A DNA stretch of 34,441 bases from a virus. A model generated the notes under the pieces. It made no database searches, was not told the origin of the DNA, and saw only the letters and a program-made list of their open reading frames with translations. Made by a program: the position numbers and the translations under genes. Shown here piece by piece: positions 1-7,286 of this stretch; the first letter of the stretch is position 1; each line of letters starts with the position of its first letter. Location: IMG/VR virus record IMGVR_UViG_3300020182_000103, positions 1-34,441 of that record; one strand, given 5' to 3'.

Positions 1-316
1 GTTCTATTTTTTTAGGTGCTTCTGTATCGCTTTCATCTTTAATGATTGCAGCCATACTGTTATGTACGTCAAAATCTTGGCGGTATACAATAATACCTGG
101 TACACTTTTTAGTGCAGCAAATAATGCATCTTGATCTTTTTGATCAGTTGCATCACAGAAGTTAGGATTAACGCAAACAAATTCTATTTCGTATGCCTCA
201 CGTACAACTTCTACTTCAACAGATTCTTTAGGTTTACTAGGATCCCGGCGACAATCCGGAACTGTTTTGCCAAACCATGCACGTAAATCTTCGTTTATGA
301 TTTCGGTTATCTTCAT
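1..316 (-). CDS. Partial protein of unknown function, cut by the window edge
   Basis: Leftward reading frame open from an ATG at 316 to the window edge, 105 codons visible and no stop, so the C-terminus is missing. It begins MKITEIINEDLRAWFGKTVP, followed by a short Arg/Lys/Pro-rich stretch (CRRDPSKPKES) and then an alternating acidic/hydrophobic region. Its ATG overlaps the TGA of the preceding leftward gene in an ATGA arrangement, so the two are probably translated together. I do not recognise the family. The neighbour is of virion-protein type, so a structural or assembly role is possible, but that rests only on context. Confidence 0.7.
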   Translation of the reverse strand, partial: MKITEIINEDLRAWFGKTVPDCRRDPSKPKESVEVEVVREAYEIEFVCVNPNFCDATDQKDQDALFAALKSVPGIIVYRQDFDVHNSMAAIIKDESDTEAPKKIE

Positions 317-1689
317 TTCTTTGAGTTACCCCAATTAGAAGCGCCAACTTTACGACACTTAACTAATGCACCTGATGCATATGCTGATGGCCATACTTTA
401 TAGCGTGATTTAACTTTACGATAGCAAGCATCTTTCTCGCCAGCAGATTCATCAAACTGTGCTTCTGTCATCATTTCTGTTGACTCTTTTACACTGTGTT
501 TCTTACCGCATGACTCGCATACTGCTTTGCCACAATCACATCCGCATTCACATGTATCTGTTGCTTCAAACATACGTGAAGGAATCTTTTCTTTAGCAAT
601 TTTCTTAGCGTATTTCAAGTCTTCTTTATCGACCGGACCTTCAAAGCCGTATGACTTATCAAAGATGTGTTCCCAACCATTGCCATCATTTTTGATATAT
701 GAGATTGCTGTATCTGGATAGCGTACAATTCCGTACTTTGTTTCGATTACATCGTCAGTTTCTTCCTCAACTACTTCTTTTACTTTATATGTTTTTCCAT
801 CGACGCTAAATTCTTTTTTGCCAAACTTTTTAGCATTTGCAAGGGCGCCACTAAATTCATTGCCTTCTTGTTGCATGTCTTCCCATTCTTCTGCAATATC
901 ACTAACCATGTCTGATATATATGTCATAACTGATTCAGCATCACCTTTATTTAAATTAGAAAACTCAATAATGGCGTCTATTTCTTTACGAATTGCTAAA
1001 GTTAATGGATCATTTGTTTTCTGTAAATTATTTTCAAAAGTAGCATCAACTTCATCTTCTATTAATTCATTAATTGAATTCATCATATAATCCGCAAATT
1101 GCTCTTTATTTGCACCACTATCCGATGCATCACTAAAAGATTGGCTAAGATGTTTATGTACAATGCTTTTCAAATTATATGATTCTTTATTTTCTTCTTC
1201 TGATTCGCGAGTTTCATCACGTTCATCTTTCACGCCAGAATAATCTTTGTCATAGTTTTGGAATTCATCATACGATAGATAAATGTCAGTATCTGGATCG
1301 TAGTACTTACCTTCTTTTGGATCATAATAAACAACTTTACCACTTAATGTAGTGAATGGACCTTCAAGTCCACTACGTGCTACATACTTAGGATCCATAG
1401 GAGGCATAACTTTATAACCTTCTTGTAATTCTTCACCATCCATATAGTCTGCAACTGCTTGCAAATAATCTTCTGCTACTGTTAGTTTACTTGCAACCCA
1501 TCCTGGAATACCTTCGTCTTCAGATTTGCCAGATAAATGTTTAGCAATTCGTGTTGAACTTTTTACACTACTCAACAATTGAGATTTTGCCATAGAAACT
1601 TCATGGTCTGTATAATTTGCATCTTCTTCGTCTGTTTCATTCATTTGAATATTTTCAATGAGTTTTTTCCAATTTTTAATATCTGACAT
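313..1689 (-). CDS. Putative virion structural protein with C-terminal WPSAYAS motif
   Basis: Leftward protein of 458 residues. I start it at the ATG at 1689 (MSDIKNWKKL) because AAGGA lies about 8 bases upstream; the in-frame ATG at 1737 has no ribosome site and its first codons coincide with a late-promoter motif. The protein is acidic. It has a central tyrosine-rich region (DPKEGKYYDPDTDIYLSYDE), a cysteine cluster CECGCDCGKAVCESCG that could bind zinc, and a C-terminal segment CYRKVKSRYKVWPSAYASG ending in KCRKVGASNWGNSKK. To my knowledge that last segment recurs at the ends of structural or uncharacterised proteins of marine T4-like phages. The exact role in the particle is unknown. The late promoter supports late expression. 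Confidence 0.7.
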   Translation of the reverse strand: MSDIKNWKKLIENIQMNETDEEDANYTDHEVSMAKSQLLSSVKSSTRIAKHLSGKSEDEGIPGWVASKLTVAEDYLQAVADYMDGEELQEGYKVMPPMDPKYVARSGLEGPFTTLSGKVVYYDPKEGKYYDPDTDIYLSYDEFQNYDKDYSGVKDERDETRESEEENKESYNLKSIVHKHLSQSFSDASDSGANKEQFADYMMNSINELIEDEVDATFENNLQKTNDPLTLAIRKEIDAIIEFSNLNKGDAESVMTYISDMVSDIAEEWEDMQQEGNEFSGALANAKKFGKKEFSVDGKTYKVKEVVEEETDDVIETKYGIVRYPDTAISYIKNDGNGWEHIFDKSYGFEGPVDKEDLKYAKKIAKEKIPSRMFEATDTCECGCDCGKAVCESCGKKHSVKESTEMMTEAQFDESAGEKDACYRKVKSRYKVWPSAYASGALVKCRKVGASNWGNSKK

Positions 1690-1715
1690 TACTGTAATTC
1701 CTTGTAAGTTTTCTA

Positions 1716-1744
1716 TTGACTTTAAAGTATTTATCATTTATAAT
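1716..1744 (+). promoter_or_regulatory. Sigma70-type promoter for the rightward operon
   Basis: TTGACT (1716-1721), a 17-base spacer and a perfect TATAAT (1739-1744), 27 bases upstream of the ATG at 1771. It probably drives the rightward block beginning with the 87-residue protein and the UV endonuclease. It physically overlaps a late-type promoter motif on the other strand. Confidence 0.65.
1727..1735 (-). promoter_or_regulatory. T4-like late promoter motif for the leftward structural gene
   Basis: On the minus strand this reads GATAAATAC, close to the T4 late consensus TATAAATA. It lies about 38 bases upstream of the ATG at 1689, and the AAGGA ribosome site falls between them, so a normal leader would form. 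It sits inside the spacer of the rightward promoter. Confidence 0.5.
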
Positions 1745-1770
1745 ACTTATATAGAACTTAAAGGTGTAGT

Positions 1771-2034
1771 ATGGCATATGAATTTGAATTTGGTTTTACA
1801 AGTCGTGAGCAATTTTATGGAATTGTTAAACTATTAAATCAAGAATGTGGCAAACGAAACTGGACCATTCGTGGTAAAGTTCTTAGAGGGTTAAAACGTA
1901 ATGAAAGATTTCAATCTTATCATACTCATTGGTTTAATCCGCCTATAAAAAAAATGGTTGTAGTCCCAACAGAAATGATGTATGTTGAAGCTATGATTCG
2001 ATTTATTCACACAGATGAAAAGGCAACAGGATGA
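1771..2034 (+). CDS. Hypothetical protein, 87 aa
   Basis: First gene of the rightward block, with AAGGTG about 8 bases upstream of its ATG. The protein (MAYEFEFGFTSREQFYGIVK...) is a mix of basic and aromatic residues with no membrane segment or cysteine motif. Its TGA overlaps the ATG of the UV endonuclease gene (ATGA), so the two are translationally coupled. I do not recognise the family. A role linked to DNA repair is only a guess from position. Confidence 0.7.
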   Translation: MAYEFEFGFTSREQFYGIVKLLNQECGKRNWTIRGKVLRGLKRNERFQSYHTHWFNPPIKKMVVVPTEMMYVEAMIRFIHTDEKATG

Positions 2035-3044
2035 TAAACAAACGAGTTGGTTTTGCATGTAAATTTATGCATTATGATAGAACCCTTAAACCCAAGATGC
2101 TCAAAGAAATCGAAGGTCCGTTGAACTTTCGTGGGACAACCATTCGATGGATGCGTGAACACCTTGATGAAGCACAAGAACGTGTGTATGATATTGTTGA
2201 ACATAATCTAAATGCAACTGAGCGTTTGATTGATTATGTATCAACACTTCCACTACCACAGCGTATGCTTCGAATGGGTAGTGACATGTTACCTGCTTAT
2301 ACAGAAAAAAACTTTGGGCATCTTACCAAAACAAACTATATCACCGATCGTATTGCAAGTAGACTAAGTACTATTGGTGATAAAGCACGAAAGAATGATG
2401 TCAGGTTGTCAATGCATCCAGGTCAATTTACTGTCCTTGCAAGTGACAATCCTGACATTGTTGAAAGTTCAATTGAGGAGTTTGAGTATCATGCAGATAT
2501 CGTACGGTACATGGGCTATGGTCAGCAGTTTCAGGATTTCAAAATCAACATCCACATCTCCGGGCGACAAGGTCCAGCCGGTATCAAAGCCGTCTTGCCA
2601 CGATTATCAAAAGAAGCAAGGAACTGTATTACCATCGAAAATGACGAAAATCGCTGGGGTATCAGTGATAGCCTAGAACTAGCAGATGATGTAGCACTTG
2701 TACTAGATGTTCATCATCACTGGTGCCGTGAAGGTGAATACATTGAAGCCAATGATGATCGTGTTAAACGTGTAATCGATAGTTGGCGTGGTGTTCGTCC
2801 TGCTATGCATCTTAGTATGAGCCGAGAAGATTATATTCATGGACATAGAACTGATGTACTACCAGATTTTAATCAGTTACTAGAAACTGGTCACAAAAAA
2901 GGCAAACTTCGTGCACACAGTGACTACATATGGAATTCAGCGGTAACTGATTGGGCTGGTAGTTTTCGTAATGACTTTGATATCATGGTAGAAGCAAAAG
3001 CAAAAAATCTAGCAAGCATTCCATTTGAAGAGGCAACACGTTAA
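2031..3044 (+). CDS. uvsE: UV damage endonuclease (UvdE/UvsE family)
   Basis: Protein of 337 residues that should nick DNA 5' of UV photoproducts using a metal-dependent TIM-barrel active site, opening an alternative excision-repair route. Visible family motifs are RLSMHPGQF (about 125-133), NIHISG (173-178), TIENDE (201-206), LDVHHH (225-230) and HSDYIW (296-301). These supply the His, Glu and Asp metal ligands typical of UvdE. The length fits a complete bacterial-type enzyme (about 300 residues). It starts with an ATG overlapping the previous stop and is followed directly (TAAATG) by the next gene. For a phage exposed to sunlight the benefit is repair of its own genome or the host's. T4 uses an unrelated enzyme, DenV, for this task. 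Confidence 0.93.
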   Translation: MINKRVGFACKFMHYDRTLKPKMLKEIEGPLNFRGTTIRWMREHLDEAQERVYDIVEHNLNATERLIDYVSTLPLPQRMLRMGSDMLPAYTEKNFGHLTKTNYITDRIASRLSTIGDKARKNDVRLSMHPGQFTVLASDNPDIVESSIEEFEYHADIVRYMGYGQQFQDFKINIHISGRQGPAGIKAVLPRLSKEARNCITIENDENRWGISDSLELADDVALVLDVHHHWCREGEYIEANDDRVKRVIDSWRGVRPAMHLSMSREDYIHGHRTDVLPDFNQLLETGHKKGKLRAHSDYIWNSAVTDWAGSFRNDFDIMVEAKAKNLASIPFEEATR

Positions 3045-3266
3045 ATGTTTACCGTAGAACACGAATTTGATCTATCAAAAGTAACAATCATGGATGAAAA
3101 TAATAATGTCGATGATTTTATTATTAGATTTGCAAGTGATGGTATATACTTTTCTCAATGGGTCGAATCTGAAAATAGACATTGGACTATTTGCATAAAT
3201 CAAAAAATGTTCAGTGAATTTTTACTTGCTTTAAATAAAAGCGAAGGAATGTTCATAACAAAATGA
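3045..3266 (+). CDS. Hypothetical protein, 73 aa
   Basis: Starts immediately after the endonuclease stop (TAAATG). The protein begins MFTVEHEFDLSKVTIMDENN and is predicted from its alternating pattern to be mainly beta-strand, with several aromatic residues (YFSQW, HWTICI). There are no recognisable motifs. Its last codons overlap the ATG of the next small gene, consistent with one polycistronic message. Function unknown. Confidence 0.65.
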   Translation: MFTVEHEFDLSKVTIMDENNNVDDFIIRFASDGIYFSQWVESENRHWTICINQKMFSEFLLALNKSEGMFITK

Positions 3267-3436
3267 GTATTATGCATTGTTGTATGAATTTAGAATTAAG
3301 CAAAACCTGCCAGATAATCAATGCTGATGGGTTAAATTTTGTTGTTAATATAAGTTATTGTAAGAATTGTGGAAGTAAAAAGGTAGTAGGAACTGGTGTA
3401 AGCGATGGAAAACGAAGACAAACTGATGTATCATGA
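3263..3436 (+). CDS. Small cysteine-pair protein, 57 aa
   Basis: Begins at an ATG overlapping the previous TGA (ATGA) and encodes 57 residues starting MSIMHCCMNLELSKTC. There is an HCC pair near the N-terminus and a CKNCG pair in the middle, an arrangement that could bind one zinc ion. The end overlaps the following gene by 32 bases in another frame. No family recognised. Confidence 0.55.
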   Translation: MSIMHCCMNLELSKTCQIINADGLNFVVNISYCKNCGSKKVVGTGVSDGKRRQTDVS

Positions 3437-3860
3437 TATTGAAACAGTTAAGGACGAGGTGGCGAACTTACTAGTATACTATCAACAAGCCGCCATGGCC
3501 ACAACTGGTAAAAAGTTTCCAGAGATATCAAAAGTTACGCCAGTATTACTAGATGATGATAATATATATTTGTTGCTAAGTGATTTGAGTCAACATACCA
3601 CTAATATTAAAACTATCAGTGAGAATGTTTCACTTTATTTCGCTGGAGAAAATAGACATAAAACTGAAATGAATAATGCACGTGTTACCCTATCTGGTAA
3701 ATTAGAACTATACGACAACAAATCAGATGATATATTATCTGCATTTGAACGTAGAGATCGTGGTGCTAGAATGTATGGCAAATTCAATGATTTCAATGTA
3801 TGGAAGTTTATTGAAACCCATAGACTATATGTAGAAGGATTTGGAAAGGCATATAAATGA
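3405..3860 (+). CDS. HugZ-like/PNPOx-fold flavin-type protein
   Basis: Protein of 151 residues that resembles the N-terminal split-barrel domain of HugZ-type proteins in the pyridoxamine 5'-phosphate oxidase superfamily. The order of features fits: a Pro-rich strand, then DDDNIYLLLSDLSQHTTNI, a strand NVSLYFAG, another RVTLSGKLE, and a final ETHRLYVEGFGKAYK that parallels the HugZ VGGFGRA end. Members bind flavin or heme, and some degrade heme. The separate C-terminal heme-utilisation domain of full HugZ is missing. The ATG at 3405 lies inside the preceding gene; an in-frame ATG at 3426 is an alternative start. The substrate cannot be told from sequence. Confidence 0.7.
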   Translation: MENEDKLMYHDIETVKDEVANLLVYYQQAAMATTGKKFPEISKVTPVLLDDDNIYLLLSDLSQHTTNIKTISENVSLYFAGENRHKTEMNNARVTLSGKLELYDNKSDDILSAFERRDRGARMYGKFNDFNVWKFIETHRLYVEGFGKAYK

Positions 3861-4018
3861 GTAAAAAAACGTGTGATGCATTTTTTTGCAGTAATAAAAC
3901 ACCAAAGAAATATAGATACTGTTATGATTGTGCTAAAAATAAAGGTCTTGTTGGTGGTGGGTCTAATTGGTTAGGATGGATTTTATTAATTATTATAATT
4001 CTGGCAATATTCGGATGA
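3857..4018 (+). CDS. Small zinc-ribbon-like membrane protein, 53 aa
   Basis: ATGA overlaps link it to the genes on both sides. The N-terminal half has four cysteines, including a CYDC pair (MSKKTCDAFFCSNKT...YCYDCAKNKG), suggesting a small metal-binding knuckle. A glycine-rich hinge then leads to one hydrophobic segment, WLGWILLIIIILAIFG, at the very end. This looks like a C-tail-anchored inner-membrane microprotein. No family recognised. Confidence 0.6.
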   Translation: MSKKTCDAFFCSNKTPKKYRYCYDCAKNKGLVGGGSNWLGWILLIIIILAIFG

Positions 4019-4296
4019 ATAATACACCGATAAATACATATCAACAGTTAATGGCTATTACCGCAGAAGAATGTGGAGAACTAACACAAGTGTGTATGAA
4101 GCACATTCGTAAGTACAGTGACAAAAAAGAAGTTAATGAAAAATGGGATCATAAACTTATAGAAGAGGCAGGCGATGTTTTATGTATGATTGAATTAATG
4201 GTAGAACATGGACTATTTACAGATACTGATTTACGTGATAGAATAGAAGTTAAGCGAAATAAATTAAAACTCTGGAGTAGTTTAATCAATGAGTAA
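4015..4296 (+). CDS. MazG-like nucleotide pyrophosphohydrolase
   Basis: Protein of 93 residues of the all-alpha NTP pyrophosphohydrolase superfamily, which cleaves NTPs or dNTPs to monophosphates and pyrophosphate. The metal-binding signature is present: EECGE at 18-22 and EEAGD at 50-54. I choose the ATG at 4015, which overlaps the TGA of the preceding gene, over the in-frame ATG further upstream, which lies inside that gene. The start codons read ATG AAT AAT ACA CCG ATA AAT ACA; the GATAAATA-like string there is probably coding coincidence. It lies just upstream of dihydrofolate reductase, so a nucleotide-pool role fits. Substrate unknown. Confidence 0.75.
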   Translation: MNNTPINTYQQLMAITAEECGELTQVCMKHIRKYSDKKEVNEKWDHKLIEEAGDVLCMIELMVEHGLFTDTDLRDRIEVKRNKLKLWSSLINE

Positions 4297-4531
4297 AAAT
4301 GATGAAACATTAAAAGAATACACTGTGACACGTTTAGCGGAAGATAGTAATTTAGATGATAGCGATTTTGCATTTATATTTGACATCGATGGTGATATTC
4401 GCTGTATACAACTTCCATATCATTTATCAGACAATGAAGAATTGCCATTACAAATAGATTCAGTACTTAAATTGATAACAGAGTTTAGACTTAATCAATT
4501 AAAAAGTATAAAGGGAAGGACATACCATTGA
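4289..4531 (+). CDS. Hypothetical acidic protein, 80 aa
   Basis: Overlaps the MazG-like gene by 8 bases and ends at the TTG start of the DHFR gene (TTGA overlap). The protein is acidic in its first half (EDSNLDDSDFAFIFDIDGD) and helical at the end. No known motif is visible. Its place between two nucleotide-metabolism genes says nothing certain about its function. Confidence 0.65.
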   Translation: MSKNDETLKEYTVTRLAEDSNLDDSDFAFIFDIDGDIRCIQLPYHLSDNEELPLQIDSVLKLITEFRLNQLKSIKGRTYH

Positions 4532-5010
4532 TTAGAGTAATACTAGCATGTGACGAAAATTGGGGCATCGGCAAAGATGGTGGCCTTCCGTGGCCACATA
4601 ATTCTGCTGATATGAAGTGGTTTAAAGATACTACGACTGGTTGCGTTGTAGTGATGGGGAAAAGTACATGGGATAGTTTGCCCACAAAGCCATTGCCCAA
4701 TCGCAATAACATTGTTATTACCAGTAGTATACAAGATAAAGATCAAGGTGAATATCATTATATTAAATTTGATACTGCTCAAGTTGAACTTTCCAATATG
4801 AGCAAACTACAAAATGTTTGGATTATTGGTGGTGCACAATTGATTACAGGATTAATCCACATAATTGACGAGTTTCATCTAAGCCGTATTCAAGGATCAT
4901 ATGATTGTGACACATTTTTACCTAGTTCATTGATTGAAGAACAATATTCACTTACGGATAGTGGACTAAGAGGTGATGTATATATCGACGTATGGACAAA
5001 GAGATATTGA
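4528..5010 (+). CDS. folA: Dihydrofolate reductase
   Basis: Reduces dihydrofolate to tetrahydrofolate with NADPH, supporting thymidylate synthesis during phage DNA replication. The 160 residues match the usual bacterial length. Seen are the N-terminal strand RVILACDENWGIGKDG, the substrate loop LPW, the catalytic acidic residue in ADMKWFK (aligning with E. coli Asp27), the NADPH-binding VVMGKSTWDSLP and RNNIVITS, and the WIIGG motif. The start is a TTG that overlaps the previous TGA and has a strong AAGGGAAGGA ribosome site 7 bases upstream. Phage T4 also encodes its own DHFR (frd). Confidence 0.92.
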   Translation: MIRVILACDENWGIGKDGGLPWPHNSADMKWFKDTTTGCVVVMGKSTWDSLPTKPLPNRNNIVITSSIQDKDQGEYHYIKFDTAQVELSNMSKLQNVWIIGGAQLITGLIHIIDEFHLSRIQGSYDCDTFLPSSLIEEQYSLTDSGLRGDVYIDVWTKRY

Positions 5011-5120
5011 CTTATATTAAACTAGACAAAGACAATCGCATGCTAAGACTAGGATTTGGCAAGAACAAAGGTCGATGGTTTGCTAGAATTGATTTATGGT
5101 TTCTTGGAATAAGAATATGA
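4992..5120 (+). CDS. Small basic protein, 42 aa
   Basis: A short frame overlapping the DHFR end by 19 bases. It encodes MDKEILTYIKLDKDNR followed by MLRLGFGKNKGRWFARIDLW, and then FLGIRI. The basic, aromatic pattern and the ATGA junction with the next gene favour a real gene. A shorter version starting at the internal ATG (5040) is possible. No known family. Confidence 0.5.
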   Translation: MDKEILTYIKLDKDNRMLRLGFGKNKGRWFARIDLWFLGIRI

Positions 5121-5353
5121 TAATAGATTGGAACATACAAACTATTAAGAATGAAATAGATAAAATAGCATTTCAAGAAAGTAATCATTCAATGGATGGA
5201 TACAATTGTTGGCATGCAAAAAAAGAATTATATCAAATTTTATGGTACGTCGAAGAAAAATTAAAACGAACTTCCGAATATTCCTTGGAGGATGAATATA
5301 TTCAAAATCATAGAATCAATGAAATGTGGAGTATTTTAAAAGATGATAACTAA
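5117..5353 (+). CDS. Hypothetical protein, 78 aa
   Basis: Start chosen at the ATG at 5117, which overlaps the TGA of the preceding small gene; an in-frame ATG at 5096 lies within that gene. The protein (MIIDWNIQTIKNEIDKIAFQ...) is charged, tryptophan-rich and probably helical, with no cysteine or membrane motif. Function unknown. Confidence 0.6.
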   Translation: MIIDWNIQTIKNEIDKIAFQESNHSMDGYNCWHAKKELYQILWYVEEKLKRTSEYSLEDEYIQNHRINEMWSILKDDN

Positions 5354-5377
5354 TAGTATCATCAGGAGTATTTTATT

Positions 5378-5665
5378 ATGACACGAAAATTAATAACACC
5401 AAAAGATGAAACATCTGATACTAACTTAATAATTAGTCTTTCAGATATTTATGAACAACGTGCGGTAAAAGAAAGAGAATTAGAATTCTATCAAAAAGAA
5501 TTAGAAAAACTAATGTTCAAACTTGGCATGGTTCAACAAGAAATTGGTGTCACCAATACCATTATTAAAATGATTGAAAATGAGCAGGTTCTAGATTTAC
5601 GAGATGCAATACTAGAAAAGAAAACATTAAAAGAGTTGAAAGAAGAAGAGGATCTAAAAAAGTGA
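5378..5665 (+). CDS. Hypothetical coiled-coil protein, 95 aa
   Basis: Preceded by a good ribosome site (AGGAG, 9 bases upstream of the ATG). Residues 25-95 are rich in Glu, Lys and Leu in a heptad-like pattern (KERELEFYQKELEKLMFKLG), predicting a coiled coil. The end overlaps the GTG of a tiny frame (GTGA). No catalytic motif. It could be a structural or oligomerising factor, but I do not recognise it. Confidence 0.7.
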   Translation: MTRKLITPKDETSDTNLIISLSDIYEQRAVKERELEFYQKELEKLMFKLGMVQQEIGVTNTIIKMIENEQVLDLRDAILEKKTLKELKEEEDLKK

Positions 5666-5757
5666 AACGTTTAGTGGCACTATTAAACAGCTTGATAACA
5701 AAGATACTTGGCAAAAAAGATACTAGTATAAAATATCTAAGTGGAAAGAATAAATGA
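5662..5757 (+). CDS. Possible tiny basic peptide, 31 aa
   Basis: A frame of 32 codons starting with GTG inside the previous stop (GTGA) and ending in an ATGA overlap with the homing endonuclease. The peptide is basic and hydrophobic (MKRLVALLNSLITKILGKKD), amphipathic in outline. Perfect junctions on both sides are the main support; the short length makes it uncertain. Confidence 0.35.
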   Translation: MKRLVALLNSLITKILGKKDTSIKYLSGKNK

Positions 5758-6548
5758 AGTTTGAAGATGAAGCATTTGTATATCTCTGGCAAGATGGCAG
5801 ACAGAAACCTTATAGATATTATCTAGGATATCATAAAGGAAATCCTGATGATAGTTACACTCATTCATCTACTGTTTTTGAATCCTTTTCTAAGGATAGT
5901 ATTCCAGGTGGTGTGAGGCGAAGAGTACTCGCTACAGGTTCTGCTGACGAAATGATGGAGTTGGAAACTGCTTTGTTATCAAATCGAAAAGAGCGTAGAT
6001 GGGATAGTTATTATAACGTGAAATGGTATTCTCGTGCTATCGGAAATGTTCATGATATACTAGACGAAAATGGAATAGCTCAATGGAAGCAAAGAATATC
6101 TGAATCTCTTAAAGGAAAACCTAAATCAAATAAAGATAATTATCAGTGGAGTAATACAACAACATCAGAAGAAAGAACAGAACGCTTTGGAAGAAGTTGT
6201 GAACACAATGGAAGATGGAAAGGTGGTATCTCAATAGGAGATAATAAAAAAAATTACTTTAGAATGGACTATGCTGAAAGAAAAAAACTATGTAAGGAAT
6301 TAATAAAACAAGGACTATCTTATTATGAAATAAAAGAAAAACACAAGAGAGCCTTAATTGGTTATCCTCGCGCATTATTACCTCAAGAAATAAAAGACAG
6401 CAAAAACGCATCAAGAAAGAAAGCAGAGAGAAAGATCGCATGTAATGTATGTGAATTTGTCGCCTTGAAGCGACACATTGTACGGTGGCACAACGACAAC
6501 TGTAAGCATAAGAACCCGTTACATGAACTAACAGAGGATGATAAATGA
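5754..6548 (+). CDS. GIY-YIG homing endonuclease, free-standing
   Basis: Protein of 264 residues. The N-terminus (VYLWQDGRQKPYRYYLGYHK, then DDSYTHSS) matches a divergent GIY-YIG nuclease domain in which YLW and YLG replace the GIY and YIG strings. An ISESLKGKPKS segment at about 116-126 is a NUMOD3-type DNA-binding motif, and HNGRWKGG follows at about 152-159. The C-terminus has a C2H2-like finger, CNVCEFVALKRHIVRWH. Such enzymes cut an allele lacking them and spread by recombination. No intron is visible, so it is free-standing, like T4 seg genes. It is wedged between genes by four-base overlaps on both sides, unusually tight for a mobile gene. Confidence 0.75.
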   Translation: MKFEDEAFVYLWQDGRQKPYRYYLGYHKGNPDDSYTHSSTVFESFSKDSIPGGVRRRVLATGSADEMMELETALLSNRKERRWDSYYNVKWYSRAIGNVHDILDENGIAQWKQRISESLKGKPKSNKDNYQWSNTTTSEERTERFGRSCEHNGRWKGGISIGDNKKNYFRMDYAERKKLCKELIKQGLSYYEIKEKHKRALIGYPRALLPQEIKDSKNASRKKAERKIACNVCEFVALKRHIVRWHNDNCKHKNPLHELTEDDK

Positions 6549-7276
6549 TACTCATTATTGGATGTGGGTTTGTCGGCGAAGCAGTAGCAAAAAGTTTAGA
6601 AGATAATGGCACTGATGTAGTTCGGATTGATCCAAAATATAATGATAACAAAATAGAGGATTATCTAGAATATGCTAGAGGAGCGATTGTATGCTTGCCT
6701 ACTCCTACAGTTGACGGCAATTGTGATGATAGTATGATACGTTCAGTACTAAAAGAATTAGGAAATCTATCTGTGCTACTGAAGTCTACTGTGATACCAA
6801 CGATGTTGGACGCTTATGGCAAAAATGTAACATATAATCCAGAATTTCTAAGAGCGAATTCTGCACAACAAGACTTTGATAATCAAAAACATTTTATTCT
6901 TGGTGGTATACAAATGGAATGCTACAAATGGGAACAAGTTTTTAATTATCTTCAAAATGTGAAGTTTTTATATACTGATAGACGTACAGCAAGTATGGTC
7001 AAGTATATGAATAACTGTTGGCTAGCAACTAAAGTTGCATTTTTCCACGAAGTGTTTTCTAACTTGAATGCATCATATGATCATGATGCTATGATTGAAA
7101 TTTTGGCATTGTTTGATAGAATTGGATCTAGTCATATGGCAATGAACGATGAAGGTAAGTTAGGCTTTGGTGGACATTGTTTTCCAAAAGACACACAAGC
7201 ATTTTTAGAATTTTCCGACAGTGATATCTTGCGACAAGTTATACAAACGAATAATAAACTAAGAAACCTAGAATGA
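6545..7276 (+). CDS. Shortened UDP-glucose/GDP-mannose dehydrogenase family protein
   Basis: NAD-dependent sugar-nucleotide dehydrogenase family; such enzymes oxidise the C6 hydroxyl of UDP-glucose or related sugars to the carboxylate. Seen are the Rossmann motif GCGFVGEAVA (6-15), LPTPT (51-55), STVIP (81-85), NPEFLR (98-103) and the active-site GFGGHCFPKDT (207-217) with catalytic Cys212. At 243 residues it lacks the C-terminal UDP-binding domain of the usual 390-450-residue enzyme. It ends soon after the catalytic motif, so it may bind substrate differently or pair with another protein. The start overlaps the endonuclease stop. A role in modifying surface sugars is plausible but unproven. 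Confidence 0.82.
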   Translation: MILIIGCGFVGEAVAKSLEDNGTDVVRIDPKYNDNKIEDYLEYARGAIVCLPTPTVDGNCDDSMIRSVLKELGNLSVLLKSTVIPTMLDAYGKNVTYNPEFLRANSAQQDFDNQKHFILGGIQMECYKWEQVFNYLQNVKFLYTDRRTASMVKYMNNCWLATKVAFFHEVFSNLNASYDHDAMIEILALFDRIGSSHMAMNDEGKLGFGGHCFPKDTQAFLEFSDSDILRQVIQTNNKLRNLE

Positions 7277-7286
7277 CTACGACACG

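Noticed and set aside
1690-1737. Upstream ATG at 1737 as the start of the leftward structural gene
   Set aside because: No ribosome site precedes it, and its first codons coincide with the late-promoter motif. The ATG at 1689 has AAGGA at good spacing.
4021-4035. GATAAATAC at about 4029 as a late promoter
   Set aside because: It lies inside the MazG-like coding sequence as codons for Pro-Ile-Asn-Thr, and no gene start follows at a suitable distance.
5007-5035. TTGACT at 5007 as a promoter
   Set aside because: Seventeen bases on, the -10 position reads AGACAA, which is not a usable -10 box, and the site is inside a coding region.
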